Source: a virus
Virus record (IMG/VR): IMGVR_UViG_3300037189_005825
Coordinates: 1-28,376 of that record
Direction: 5' to 3' (one strand)
Length of the DNA stretch: 28,376 nucleotides
Shown here: one piece after another, positions 5,653 through 14,268 of the stretch
Numbering within the stretch: position 1 is the stretch's first letter
Layout of the letters: every line of letters begins with the position of its first letter
Program-made: the position numbers and the translations under genes
The notes under the pieces: generated by a model
Databases searched by the model: none
What the model was told of the DNA's origin: nothing
The model's input: only the letters and a program-made list of their open reading frames with translations

Positions 5653-8301
5653 GTGGCAGGTGAAGTTAACGACTCGTTGGCGCAAACCAACAAAGAGTTA
5701 GACGACATTGTAAAAAAACTTGCTGGCATTGAAAAGTCACTTAAATCAATAGGTGGCGGTGCTAGTAAGGTTCCTGGTGCTGTCCGTGGGGCTACAAAAG
5801 GTGGTGGCGATAGAGGTATAACTGCTGGTTCAACTAGCATGATGCCTCAAATGGAGAAGGTTTCTTTCTCCGAAAATGTTGACACAGACATTGTTGGTCG
5901 CAGCAAAGAGACCTATAGCCGTCTCGGATTAGGAAAGTTCACCCCCAGCGACAGGATGCTTGGAGTTGCTCAAGGAGCAACGCAGATAGGCATGGGCCTT
6001 ATTGGTGGTGCGATGATGGGTTCCCCTAGCGCAAACTCAGTACTGTCAAGTTCTGCAAATTACTTTGGAGCATCTTTACGTTCAAGTGGTTTGGGCTATC
6101 AGCAAATTACTGCTATGACCATGAAAGGTCTTGGTAATTTAGGAATTACTGGCGAACAATCTCCAGGAGCAACTGCAGCAATGCTTGCTGCTCGTGGTGT
6201 TATGCCAGGGTCTTCTCAATACAACACCTTGCTTCGTGAAATTGGCGGTGCTGCTCGTGGCTATAACATGGCTAACGAGAATGCAGCCCTTGCTCTTTCG
6301 GGATTAACACAAGGCCCTATGAGTGCTCGTTTGTATGGCGCAGGTATTAGTACATATAACGCACAAACACAACAGTTCCGTGGTGGAACTGAGGTATTCC
6401 AACAAATTTATGACCGCATGACTATGGGTCGACCAAAAGCAACTTTGCAACAAACTATGAACAGTATTCAAGGAGGGTTTTTACAGCAAACCGCTTCAGA
6501 TTTAGGTATGTCAGAAGACCAAAAACAGTTGTTCTACCAGTTTGCAGTTCAAAAGGCTGGCGGAAAAGAATCAGACTTAGCAAAACTAGGTGTAGGAGAT
6601 AACCCCACAACTTCTGCAAAGCGAATTGTTCAATCTGACGTAGAAACGTTGAATTCTTTTGTAAAACCTGTTCTTAAGGGGATGGAAAATGCTGCTGATA
6701 TTGTAGAGGGAGCAAATAGGCAACTTCAAAGGTTTGCAGACCAACTTGGTTACGTAAGTGGCTTAATGGGAGGTCTTGGACAAAGCCGTGTAGGTGGCGG
6801 TTTAGGGGCTATGGTTGGAAGTTTTATAGGCGGTGCTGGGACCATTCTTTCAGGATTAGGTTTAAAAAGTTTGTTCTCAAAAGGCAAAGGTGCACCAGCA
6901 GCGACTGGTCCCGCTGCATCAAATGTTGCTAAAGCAAGTAAATTAACAGGGTTTTTAAAGTTCTTAAAGTTTTCTCCTTTAATTGGCGTAGGTGCTGGTG
7001 GTTCTTTCACAGTTGACCCAGAAACTGGGGAAAAAACACCAAGCAAATCTGGATTGCAAGAACTTATGGAGTGGCTAGAAAGTCGCGGTGGTTCAGGTGG
7101 AAGCACCAATACTCCTATGGGTGGTTCATTCGGCGGTGGAACACCAGGTGGCTCTAATGCAATTGCTCCGATTATGGGTGGAATTGTAGGAACTCCTTAT
7201 GGCGCAAAAGGAAAGATGTGGAAGGGCTCTCACACAGGTGATGACTACCCAACTCCAATTGGTACACCTGTAGTTGCAGCCATGGATGGAATTGTTTATA
7301 ACGATAACCCTGGTCAGGCATACGGAAAAACCGTACAGATTGACCACGGCAATGGGTATCAAACTTTGTACGGTCACTTATCAGAGGTCATGGCATCTGT
7401 TGGTCAGTCAGTTAAAAAGGGACAGACAATTGGTAAATCAGGTGACACAGGAAACGTAGATGGTCCTCACTTACACTTTGAAGTACGTCGCGGTAAGAAC
7501 AACCCTGTAAATCCAAAAGAACTTGTAGGCAGTTCTTCTTTAGGAAACGGCCTTGTAGGTGGAGCGTCTTTAAGCGTAGAAACAGAAGGGCTCAAGAGTT
7601 CTGAAGTACAACTATCTAAGTTATTTGGCTCAGGTTCAACTAACGCTCTTTTAAAAGCAGGTGTAACAACTGGCGGTTCTTCCTCAGTTGGCTCTGCAAG
7701 TGCTGGAGGAACATCAAGGGTTATTCTCGGCACAGGTAGCGAAAAAGAGTGGGCTACAGGTCTACTACAAAAAATGGGTGCACCTGTTAATGAAAGTTCT
7801 ATTGCTGCTCTTACAACGTGGATGCGTCATGAAGGCGGTCACTGGAAAAATAGCGCAAGTTACAACCCGCTAAATACAACTCTTGACATGAGTAACAATG
7901 AGTCAATGAACAGCGTGGGCGTTAAACGCTACAAGTCTTGGGAAGAAGGTTACGCTGCAACTATCGGTACTCTTACTGGAAATAAAGCAGATGAGCGTGG
8001 ATACACAGCAATTGTAAATGCTTTGAAGAGTGGTGCATCTACTGAATCTATTCTTGGAGCAATTAACAACTCTGCTTGGATGACGGGAAAAACAGGAAAA
8101 AACCCTTACAAATTCCAAGGTGGACCCGCAAGTCTTAGTGTTGCAACTCCGTCAGTAAACAGCGGTGGTGGCAGTGGTGCAACTGTCATTATTAATGCCA
8201 CATTTGGAAAAGCGACAGAGGCAGAGGCATACCAACTTGTTCGACTTGTTAAGTCAGAACTCGAAAAAGACTCTTCTCTTAGAACGATGGGTAGGTCATA
8301 A
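5653..8301 (+). CDS. tape measure protein with M23 peptidase and lysozyme-like domains
   Basis: An 882-residue protein starting at GTG 5653, with AGGAG at 5641-5645 overlapping the chaperone-extension stop. Residues 1-400 are helical and Gly/Ala/Gln-rich with hydrophobic stretches near 103-122 and 369-405, as in tape measures. Residues 505-625 are an M23/LytM domain: H527 and D531 (HTGDD), H575 (YGHLS) and the H606-L-H608 motif (GPHLHFEVR), a complete zinc endopeptidase set. Residues 692-820 look lysozyme-like, with E727 in MRHEGGHW as a candidate catalytic acid. Gly/Ser-rich linkers separate the domains. It would set tail length and cut the cell wall during entry. The position after the chaperone supports tape measure; the C-terminal domain family is less certain. 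Confidence 0.9.
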   Translation: MAGEVNDSLAQTNKELDDIVKKLAGIEKSLKSIGGGASKVPGAVRGATKGGGDRGITAGSTSMMPQMEKVSFSENVDTDIVGRSKETYSRLGLGKFTPSDRMLGVAQGATQIGMGLIGGAMMGSPSANSVLSSSANYFGASLRSSGLGYQQITAMTMKGLGNLGITGEQSPGATAAMLAARGVMPGSSQYNTLLREIGGAARGYNMANENAALALSGLTQGPMSARLYGAGISTYNAQTQQFRGGTEVFQQIYDRMTMGRPKATLQQTMNSIQGGFLQQTASDLGMSEDQKQLFYQFAVQKAGGKESDLAKLGVGDNPTTSAKRIVQSDVETLNSFVKPVLKGMENAADIVEGANRQLQRFADQLGYVSGLMGGLGQSRVGGGLGAMVGSFIGGAGTILSGLGLKSLFSKGKGAPAATGPAASNVAKASKLTGFLKFLKFSPLIGVGAGGSFTVDPETGEKTPSKSGLQELMEWLESRGGSGGSTNTPMGGSFGGGTPGGSNAIAPIMGGIVGTPYGAKGKMWKGSHTGDDYPTPIGTPVVAAMDGIVYNDNPGQAYGKTVQIDHGNGYQTLYGHLSEVMASVGQSVKKGQTIGKSGDTGNVDGPHLHFEVRRGKNNPVNPKELVGSSSLGNGLVGGASLSVETEGLKSSEVQLSKLFGSGSTNALLKAGVTTGGSSSVGSASAGGTSRVILGTGSEKEWATGLLQKMGAPVNESSIAALTTWMRHEGGHWKNSASYNPLNTTLDMSNNESMNSVGVKRYKSWEEGYAATIGTLTGNKADERGYTAIVNALKSGASTESILGAINNSAWMTGKTGKNPYKFQGGPASLSVATPSVNSGGGSGATVIINATFGKATEAEAYQLVRLVKSELEKDSSLRTMGRS

Positions 8302-9560
8302 TGCCTGGCAAAATCCAAGTTAAATATGACCTTGCACTTAAAGACTACAAATACGCTGAAGAGCAACGCCGTTTCTTTAAGAAAAGGGTAGAAACAACTA
8401 AAGATAGCGTTCAAGATATTGAAGCAAAGGTTGCTAAAAACGCAAAAGACTTAAAGTCTGCTAATACCGCCTACAAAAAAGCAGGAGATGCCCTAATTGC
8501 AGACCCTAGTAATGCAACTAAAAAAGCAGCATATAAGACCGCTCAACTTAAAGTACAAGATTTAGAACAACAAAAGGGAGCACTAAGTTCAAGACTTAAT
8601 GTTGCTAAAAGTTCTTTGTCTTCATACAACAGTGTTCTATCAAAACTTACTGACATCACAAATAAAACCAGCAACGGTCTTCTTGACACTGGTGGTAATA
8701 ACAACACAAATGGGGAAAACGCTTCTGGTGGACCTACTACAATTGCAAAGTATTACTACAATGCCCCAGCAGCAAAGAGTATTTACTTCTCTAGTTCAAC
8801 AGGCAACTCTCTTCAAACAAGCCTGACAAAAGCACAAAAAACTTTACCAACAACCATGTTAAACGCTTTAAGTGATGCTTTTAAAAGCCCTAATGGAAAT
8901 CGTGGAGCAATTCAGATGTACTCTGAAACTGCAAAGCACCTTAAAACAAGGTTTAAAGACGTTAAGCAGGTAACGTATCAAGACCTTAACCCTTATGGAT
9001 TTAGGTTTCACTACAACCCAACAAGCGTGAGCCTTACCTACGGCTCTATGGATAAAATGTCTCCTGAACTTATGCGAGATGAAATGCAGGTGTTTAACCC
9101 TGTTACTCCTATTAACGTGGGTGGTGTTAGTTTTGAACTGTATTTAAATCGTATTGATGACCTTTCATTTATTCAGTCTAACGGAACTTTGTCTTTAGGT
9201 GGAACAACATTTGGGTCTACAGACTTATACCCAGAAGAAGTAGATGCAACACAACTAAAAGAGATTTATCGCAAAGGAACGATGTATGACCTTGAGTATT
9301 TGTTCCGTGCACTTCACGGTGGTCAAAATGATTACAACAGCATTATGCGAGGCAAAACTTCTGACATAGGTTGGATTGCTCGTGTTCCAGTTGAAGTTCA
9401 CTTAGGAGATGGGCTTCGTTATTTATTATCGCTTAATAGCATCGGAGTTAACCATATTTTGTTTAACGATAGAATGGTTCCAATGTTGACTGTAATAACT
9501 ATTTCAGGTTCAAGGTTTTTTGACATGCCACTGCCTAAGAAGAAGGAGAATAGGGATTGA
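8301..9560 (+). CDS. tube-initiator/baseplate protein (CIS tube-like C-terminus) with coiled-coil N-terminus
   Basis: A 419-residue protein whose ATG overlaps the tape-measure stop by one base. Residues 1-115 are Lys/Glu/Ala-rich heptad-like coiled coil. A low-complexity Asn/Gly linker (about 132-146) follows. Residues 230-419 contain FRFHYNPTSVSLTYGSMD, VSFELYLNRIDD, YLFRALHGG and MLTVITISGSRFFDMP, the pattern of contractile-injection-system 'tube'/LysM-associated proteins, in which 'F.YNP.s....y' starts a beta-rich domain. It is followed by a gp53/LysM-like gene, as in such systems. It probably connects the tube to the hub. The long coiled coil is unusual for this family and may contact the tape measure. 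Confidence 0.68.
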   Translation: MPGKIQVKYDLALKDYKYAEEQRRFFKKRVETTKDSVQDIEAKVAKNAKDLKSANTAYKKAGDALIADPSNATKKAAYKTAQLKVQDLEQQKGALSSRLNVAKSSLSSYNSVLSKLTDITNKTSNGLLDTGGNNNTNGENASGGPTTIAKYYYNAPAAKSIYFSSSTGNSLQTSLTKAQKTLPTTMLNALSDAFKSPNGNRGAIQMYSETAKHLKTRFKDVKQVTYQDLNPYGFRFHYNPTSVSLTYGSMDKMSPELMRDEMQVFNPVTPINVGGVSFELYLNRIDDLSFIQSNGTLSLGGTTFGSTDLYPEEVDATQLKEIYRKGTMYDLEYLFRALHGGQNDYNSIMRGKTSDIGWIARVPVEVHLGDGLRYLLSLNSIGVNHILFNDRMVPMLTVITISGSRFFDMPLPKKKENRD

Positions 9561-9835
9561 TTTTTTTAGATAGCAGATATGCAGATGGAACAATTTTTAA
9601 AGCGTATAACACTACTAAACTGCAATACGACCTTACTGTTCTTCGTAAGTTTCCAGACGTGTTAACCCCCGTTGTTTACTATCAATGGGTAGAGGGAGAC
9701 CGTATCGATAGGGTTTCTGCTAAATACTTTGCTGACCCAGAGTATTGGTGGCAAATTATGGATGCTAACCCTGAAATCTCTAACCCATTTGAAATTGCCC
9801 CTGGAACAGTTCTGAGGATACCAAATGTCTCTTAA
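9557..9835 (+). CDS. baseplate wedge gp53-like / LysM-type protein
   Basis: A 92-residue protein from TTG 9557, with AAGGAG at 9543-9548 and a 4-base overlap with the previous gene. Its second half carries YQWVEGDRIDRVSAKYFADP, then YWWQIMDANPEISNPFEIAP and GTVLRIP. This is the T4 gp53 / phage LysM-like pattern (gDriD.iA..yf.dp.yWW.I...N....pf.i..G..l.IP). LysM-like proteins of this kind sit in the baseplate inner ring. The position between the tube-initiator and the gp27-like hub agrees. The family assignment is strong even though the start is TTG. Confidence 0.85.
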   Translation: MIFLDSRYADGTIFKAYNTTKLQYDLTVLRKFPDVLTPVVYYQWVEGDRIDRVSAKYFADPEYWWQIMDANPEISNPFEIAPGTVLRIPNVS

Positions 9836-11087
9836 TAATCTTCCAGAAGGAGAACAGTCGCGGTTTAATACCACGTACTCTGTTTCATTTCCTGAGTTTC
9901 CTACATTTAAGTATCAGCCATACAAAATCACTATCATTCAAGAAGAACGTAGTCATGATATTGCTGTGCTTCGATTCCAGAGACAAACTAACTGGTATCA
10001 CAAAGCACTAAAGACGGGAACTTTGGTCAAAATTACTTGGCAAAATAATAGAAAAGCCAAAGGTTCGTTTTATGGACACGTAATTTCTTACAAAAGAACT
10101 CGTGCTGCTCAAGTAGACCATGAAATTGAGATTCGCTGTGTTGCTGCCTCTTTTCCTCTTAAAGACAGTGTGGCTAATACTTGGGTAAATAAAACAGTTC
10201 CAGAAATTGTTCAAAGCATTGCAAAAAAAGTAAAAATGAAAGCAATAGTAACTCCGCATCAGGGAAGATTTGCTCAAATATCTCAATACGGCATGTCCTA
10301 TTGGGAATTCTTACATGAATTAGCCTACAAAGTTGGTTATGTGGTTTGGGTGGAAAACACTACTATTTACTTTAAGTCTTTTGATGAGATTATTCAAAAG
10401 AATGTTGGAGCAATTCCTCTTTTAAAGTTTTCAGACGACTTTATTCCACCCTTTCACTCACTTGTTGAAAGAACGCTAGACAAATTTGAACCAATGATTA
10501 GTGACTTTGTAGAAGACTCAGACCAACCAATTCGTTCTGGTAAAACCTTGACGGGTGTAGACCCCATCACAGGAAAGTCATACTCTTCAGTTAACAAAGC
10601 AACAAAAAGCATCAAGAAAACTGCTGCCCAAGTAATTTTTACAGACAACTCTAGCCTTGATGTTGCAAATAGTAAGTCTTTTGCGGATTCCCTTACTAAA
10701 GCAAAAGCAGAAAAAACGCGGTTTCAAATGCCAGCCAGTTTTTACGCTCAAGGTGACCCACGTATTCGCCCCTTTAATCTTGTGGAGATTCTAGGCGTAG
10801 ACTCAACCACAGATGGCTATTGGTTAGTCAGGTCTGTCGTTCATACCATGACTAAAGATGGGCATTACTTTGCAGATGGAGTCGTAGTAAGCGATGGGCG
10901 TGGTGAAACGGTTTCTTTGCAAAAACGTGCCAAAGGAAACGCCATGATGCCCGCACTCAACCTTACAAACTTTGGAAACGGCGATAACCTGTCACTTCCC
11001 GCAAAACCTACTCCGTCAAAAAATGTATTTATGTACAACGAGACCCAAAGTGGGTACACGATAACTAACCAGACTTGGAAGGTTTAA
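9825..11087 (+). CDS. baseplate hub protein (gp27/gpD-like)
   Basis: A 420-residue protein starting at ATG 9825, overlapping the previous gene by 11 bases. It has the layout of gp27/late-control-D hub proteins: an N-terminal beta domain (ITIIQEERSHDIAVLRF, then VKITWQNNRKAKGSFYGHVI) and a middle section with VPEIVQSIAKKVKMKAIV, followed by YGMSYWEFLHELAYKVGYVV. A second beta domain ends with NLVEILGVDSTTDGYWLVRS. The 'qyg.s.w.fl..la...gy..w' segment is highly typical of hub proteins. The trimeric hub joins the tube to the spike encoded at 13031. The last ~60 residues are low-complexity and may be flexible. Confidence 0.85.
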   Translation: MSLNNLPEGEQSRFNTTYSVSFPEFPTFKYQPYKITIIQEERSHDIAVLRFQRQTNWYHKALKTGTLVKITWQNNRKAKGSFYGHVISYKRTRAAQVDHEIEIRCVAASFPLKDSVANTWVNKTVPEIVQSIAKKVKMKAIVTPHQGRFAQISQYGMSYWEFLHELAYKVGYVVWVENTTIYFKSFDEIIQKNVGAIPLLKFSDDFIPPFHSLVERTLDKFEPMISDFVEDSDQPIRSGKTLTGVDPITGKSYSSVNKATKSIKKTAAQVIFTDNSSLDVANSKSFADSLTKAKAEKTRFQMPASFYAQGDPRIRPFNLVEILGVDSTTDGYWLVRSVVHTMTKDGHYFADGVVVSDGRGETVSLQKRAKGNAMMPALNLTNFGNGDNLSLPAKPTPSKNVFMYNETQSGYTITNQTWKV

Positions 11088-11088
11088 C

Positions 11089-11490
11089 ATGGCTGAAGTC
11101 GCTATCTCTCTTCCGTTTGCATTAAACGCTTACGGCTCAATCAACTTCACTACATCCCAGTCTAAACTTTGGTCTGACCGTGTTCTTTCTGTTATTGGTA
11201 CGTTGGTAGGAGAAAGAGTGATGGACCCTACTTTTGGGACAGAGATTCCAGAAAGCCTGTTTAACTCTACAGAACGAATGCAAGAAGTCATTCCAGTAGA
11301 GGTTCAAAAGGCATTTTCAACATACCTACCAGCATTAACTTTGGTAGACACTATAATTAACACTGACCCAACCAATGGAAGCGTTTATCTTGACATTGTG
11401 TACGGGTTACCAAATGACGAACAAACTAACACTGTAGTAGCACTGGTGGCTATTGCAGGTAAAAACCCACCAGTTGAGGAGTACCTATAA
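11089..11490 (+). CDS. baseplate wedge protein gp25-like
   Basis: A 133-residue protein, one base after the hub stop. It shows the gp25/gpW family (PF04965) pattern: an N-terminal segment, then VGERVMDPTFGTEIPESLF (the conserved ER...P.FG motif), a helix (VQKAFSTYLPAL), and a final beta-hairpin. gp25-like proteins start sheath assembly at the baseplate. It is followed directly by baseplate J, the conserved pair in contractile tails (stop and start share a base at 11490). The family assignment is secure. Confidence 0.92.
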   Translation: MAEVAISLPFALNAYGSINFTTSQSKLWSDRVLSVIGTLVGERVMDPTFGTEIPESLFNSTERMQEVIPVEVQKAFSTYLPALTLVDTIINTDPTNGSVYLDIVYGLPNDEQTNTVVALVAIAGKNPPVEEYL

Positions 11491-13031
11491 TGGCTGACGA
11501 AACACCCGTAACGGTTGACTATACAAATCGAGATTACTACGCAATTCGTTCTGAATTGATTGCTCGTATTCAAGACAGAATCCCCGATTGGGCTGGAAAC
11601 GACAACGCTGACTTTGGCCTTGCTTTAGTAGAAGCGTTTGCCTACATGGGGGACATCGCTAACTATTACATTGACCGAGTTGCAAATGAGCAGTTTATTG
11701 CCACAGCAACCCAACGCGACACAATTTTAGCAATTGCAGAAACTTATGGATATGCTCCATCAGGTTACAAGAACGCTACTACTTTTGTTACCTTTTACAA
11801 CAACTCAGGAAGTATTGTAACAATTCCTGCAGGAACTCGTATACAAGGCGAAGTTATTACTGATACCTCAGTTAAAGTAATTACCTACTCAACCTTAGAA
11901 ACTATTCAAGTTCCAGCATTTGCTAGTGGTGCACGAGGTGAAGAGTTCACCCTTTGCGAAGAGGGAGAGTACAACACTGTTGAAGCAGGGAATGTTTATG
12001 GTGCTTTGCTGGGTAGTTCTGATGGAACATCAGACCAAACATTTGATATTGATGACGACCCTGTAGTAGCCGACAGTATTGAGGTGTATGTTGAAAGTGG
12101 AAACACCTTTAAAAAGTGGACTAAAGTCCAACATTTAATTGACTTTGGACCAAATGACAGCGTGTTTACAACTCGTTACGATAAAAATAATCGACTTTTT
12201 GTTTTGTTTGGAGACGGTATCTCTGGAGCAATCCCTACTGTTCACGCAGCAGTTCGTGTTAAATACACTGTCGGAGGTGGAAGTGTAGGAAATGTTGCAG
12301 CAGGAACACTCGATAACCTTGTATATGTTCCAGGACTTTCTGAGGCTCAAATTGCTGCACTTTCAGGTGTAATAGATGTAGCCAATCTTGACTCTGCAAC
12401 AGGCGGTTCAGACCCTGAATCAAATGATTCTATTCGCCGTAATGCTCCAAAGTTTCTTCGTACAACAGGTCGTGCAATCACTTTAGAAGACTACGAGAAC
12501 CTTGCTCTTTCTGTAGATAACTGCGGTAAAGCAAAGGCTGTATCTAGCGGTTGGACATCAGTAACTTTGTACATTGCACCAGAACGTGATGACAATGATG
12601 GTGACGCAACCCCAGGTGTAGATAACGTGGGTGCTGCAACTATTGAATGGACAAACCTTCGCGACACCGTTGTCTCTTTCTTATCGGATAGAACTTTGGC
12701 TGGAGTATCTTTAACTATTACACGTCCAACTTATGTTCCAGTAACTATGAACATTCAATACGCACGTGACCCTCAATACACAACAGCAGTAGCAGAGGGC
12801 AACCTTCGTTCTGCTTTAGTTGATAACTTTAGTTATAACTACGTTAATTTTGGCGAACTTGTTACTGCTCAAGACATTGAATTTGTTGTGCAAAACATTC
12901 CTGGAATTACACGAGCCAAATGTCAGTTCCTCTTTAAGAGTGGTGGCACACCAAGCCTTTCTCAGATTCAAGCACTTGATAATGAGGTTCTTGTATTTAG
13001 CGAAGCAGATATTCTTCTTGAGGTCTTGTAA
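11490..13031 (+). CDS. baseplate J-like wedge protein (gp6-like)
   Basis: A 513-residue protein whose ATG overlaps the gp25 stop. It begins VDYTNRDYYAIRSELIARI, then LVEAFAYMGDIANYYIDRVA and TFYNNSGSIVTIPAGTRI, and later GGSDPESNDSIRRNAPKFLR with TTGRAITLEDYENLAL. These are hallmark segments of the baseplate J family (PF04865), equivalent to T4 gp6 and P2 gpJ. It forms the wedge ring that clamps the hub and opens on contraction. The C-terminal ~130 residues form the usual alpha/beta dimerisation region. Length is in family range. Confidence 0.93.
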   Translation: MADETPVTVDYTNRDYYAIRSELIARIQDRIPDWAGNDNADFGLALVEAFAYMGDIANYYIDRVANEQFIATATQRDTILAIAETYGYAPSGYKNATTFVTFYNNSGSIVTIPAGTRIQGEVITDTSVKVITYSTLETIQVPAFASGARGEEFTLCEEGEYNTVEAGNVYGALLGSSDGTSDQTFDIDDDPVVADSIEVYVESGNTFKKWTKVQHLIDFGPNDSVFTTRYDKNNRLFVLFGDGISGAIPTVHAAVRVKYTVGGGSVGNVAAGTLDNLVYVPGLSEAQIAALSGVIDVANLDSATGGSDPESNDSIRRNAPKFLRTTGRAITLEDYENLALSVDNCGKAKAVSSGWTSVTLYIAPERDDNDGDATPGVDNVGAATIEWTNLRDTVVSFLSDRTLAGVSLTITRPTYVPVTMNIQYARDPQYTTAVAEGNLRSALVDNFSYNYVNFGELVTAQDIEFVVQNIPGITRAKCQFLFKSGGTPSLSQIQALDNEVLVFSEADILLEVL

Positions 13032-13531
13032 TGAATGGAGACTCCCTTAAGTTTTACGGGATATACCGTGGGGTTGTCATGAAGAATAAAGACCCAGAAG
13101 GTCACCGCCGTATACAGGTAAAGATTCCACAACTTGGTGGAGGCGAAACCATTACACAAGACTGGCCTTGGGCTTGGCCTCTTTTTGTTGCTGGGCAACG
13201 CCCATACATTCCTGAAGTTGGAGAGGGTGTTTGGATTCAGTTTGAGGCAGGTGACCCTGCTTACCCAATTTGGATAGGTTCATTTGGTAAAAACTTACAA
13301 CAGAATAGGCACATCAATATTGAGCCTGTTCCCAATACTGTTGACCTAGCCCCACTAACTGGGTATGTAACGGTGGCTCGTCAAAATGACGGGACTAATG
13401 AAGTTGACCTTATGGCAACCATTTTGGCTATGGCTAATAAAATCAAGGTTTTAGAGACAAGCCTGGCTCAAGTTAAAACTACATTGGCTACTAGAACTAC
13501 ACAAAACCATACCCACACCAGCAATGGTTAG
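13031..13531 (+). CDS. baseplate spike protein with gp5-like OB fold
   Basis: A 166-residue protein starting at ATG 13031 (TAATG with the baseplate J stop). Residues 1-90 form an OB-fold-like barrel: FYGIYRGVVMKNKDPEGHRR, IQVKIPQLGG, then VGEGVWIQFEAGDPAYPIW and IGSF. This is the gp5 OB/phage base V pattern (G.V..n.Dp...gRv.V..P, P..Ge.V.v.fe.gd...P.w.G). The C-terminal part is a helix (LMATILAMANKIKVLETSLA) ending in NHTHTSNG, a His motif common at needle tips and fibre ends. No lysozyme domain is attached; that function appears to sit in the tape measure. It would cap the hub trimer. Confidence 0.85.
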   Translation: MNGDSLKFYGIYRGVVMKNKDPEGHRRIQVKIPQLGGGETITQDWPWAWPLFVAGQRPYIPEVGEGVWIQFEAGDPAYPIWIGSFGKNLQQNRHINIEPVPNTVDLAPLTGYVTVARQNDGTNEVDLMATILAMANKIKVLETSLAQVKTTLATRTTQNHTHTSNG

Positions 13532-13576
13532 TGGTTAAGGCAGTCAAACCTCTTTAAACCCGAGAAAATAGCAAGG

Positions 13577-13591
13577 TAGATTAGGAGAAAA
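13577..13591 (+). promoter_or_regulatory. ribosome-binding leader of the fibre gene
   Basis: TAGATTAGGAGAAAA precedes the ATG at 13594 and holds AGGAG at 13583-13587. It matches the sheath leader (2442-2456) in 14 of 15 bases. The 62-base gap before this gene (13532-13593) is long for this genome. I see no clear terminator or promoter in it, so the leader is its main visible content. Confidence 0.5.
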
Positions 13592-13593
13592 CA

Positions 13594-14259
13594 ATGCCCG
13601 CTGTATACCCATCAGGGGTCAAGTCCTTTCAAAGTAAAACGGACTTTACCGACATCATTTTGGCAGAGCACGTTAATGCTATCCAAGAAGAAATTACTGC
13701 AATTGAAGCATCGGTTGGTGTATCACCAAACGTATCGGGCGGATATGTAGGTGCATTTGATGACACCACAGTTACCTTTGCAACCCTTTCTGCTCGCATT
13801 GCTAACATCGAAAAAGGTATCAAAGGCGATGTACATAATCAATACCTAAAATTTACTGGTGGCACAATTCAGCCAGCCAACTCTGGCACAGTTCCCCTTA
13901 CCCTCCAAGGATTTACTAGCCAAGCAGCAGACTTGCTTAGATTTACAACATCTGCTGGTTCGGTTTTAACCAAAATTGATAAAGATGGAAAAGTAATTGT
14001 CAATAACCAAGAACTAAAGCCAATTCTTATGGGGTCTACCCAACCAGATGCTGTTGCTCTTGGATTACCTACAGGAACAATTTGGGTTGATTCAGACTCA
14101 ACTCCTGCCGTACTTGCTGCCGATACAACACTACAAATCACAGGAGGAACCCTTACAGGAGACCAAGCACTTACATCCCGTCTTCGTAACATCACGGTCT
14201 CAACTTCAGACCCAACTGGTGGTAATAACGGAGACATCTGGATTAAGTACATCGCGTAA
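13594..14259 (+). CDS. tail fibre-like protein (221 aa)
   Basis: A 221-residue protein with a strong leader. The N-terminus has ILAEHVNAIQEEITAIEASVG, a segment frequent at the start of phage fibre proteins and likely helical for trimerisation or baseplate binding. Then come short beta repeats (FTGGTIQPANSGTVPLTLQG, FTTSAGSVLTKIDKDGKVIV), typical of fibre shafts. The C-terminus ends TSDPTGGNNGDIWIKYIA, a common fibre-end motif. It is first in the receptor-binding block. The protein is short for a full fibre, so it may be a baseplate-proximal segment that pairs with the larger adhesins downstream. Confidence 0.75.
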   Translation: MPAVYPSGVKSFQSKTDFTDIILAEHVNAIQEEITAIEASVGVSPNVSGGYVGAFDDTTVTFATLSARIANIEKGIKGDVHNQYLKFTGGTIQPANSGTVPLTLQGFTSQAADLLRFTTSAGSVLTKIDKDGKVIVNNQELKPILMGSTQPDAVALGLPTGTIWVDSDSTPAVLAADTTLQITGGTLTGDQALTSRLRNITVSTSDPTGGNNGDIWIKYIA

Positions 14260-14268
14260 GGGATACAC

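Noticed and set aside
6750-7109. 119-aa - strand Pro-rich frame inside the tape measure
   Set aside because: Caused by Gly-rich codons on the other strand; the + strand frame is clearly coding.
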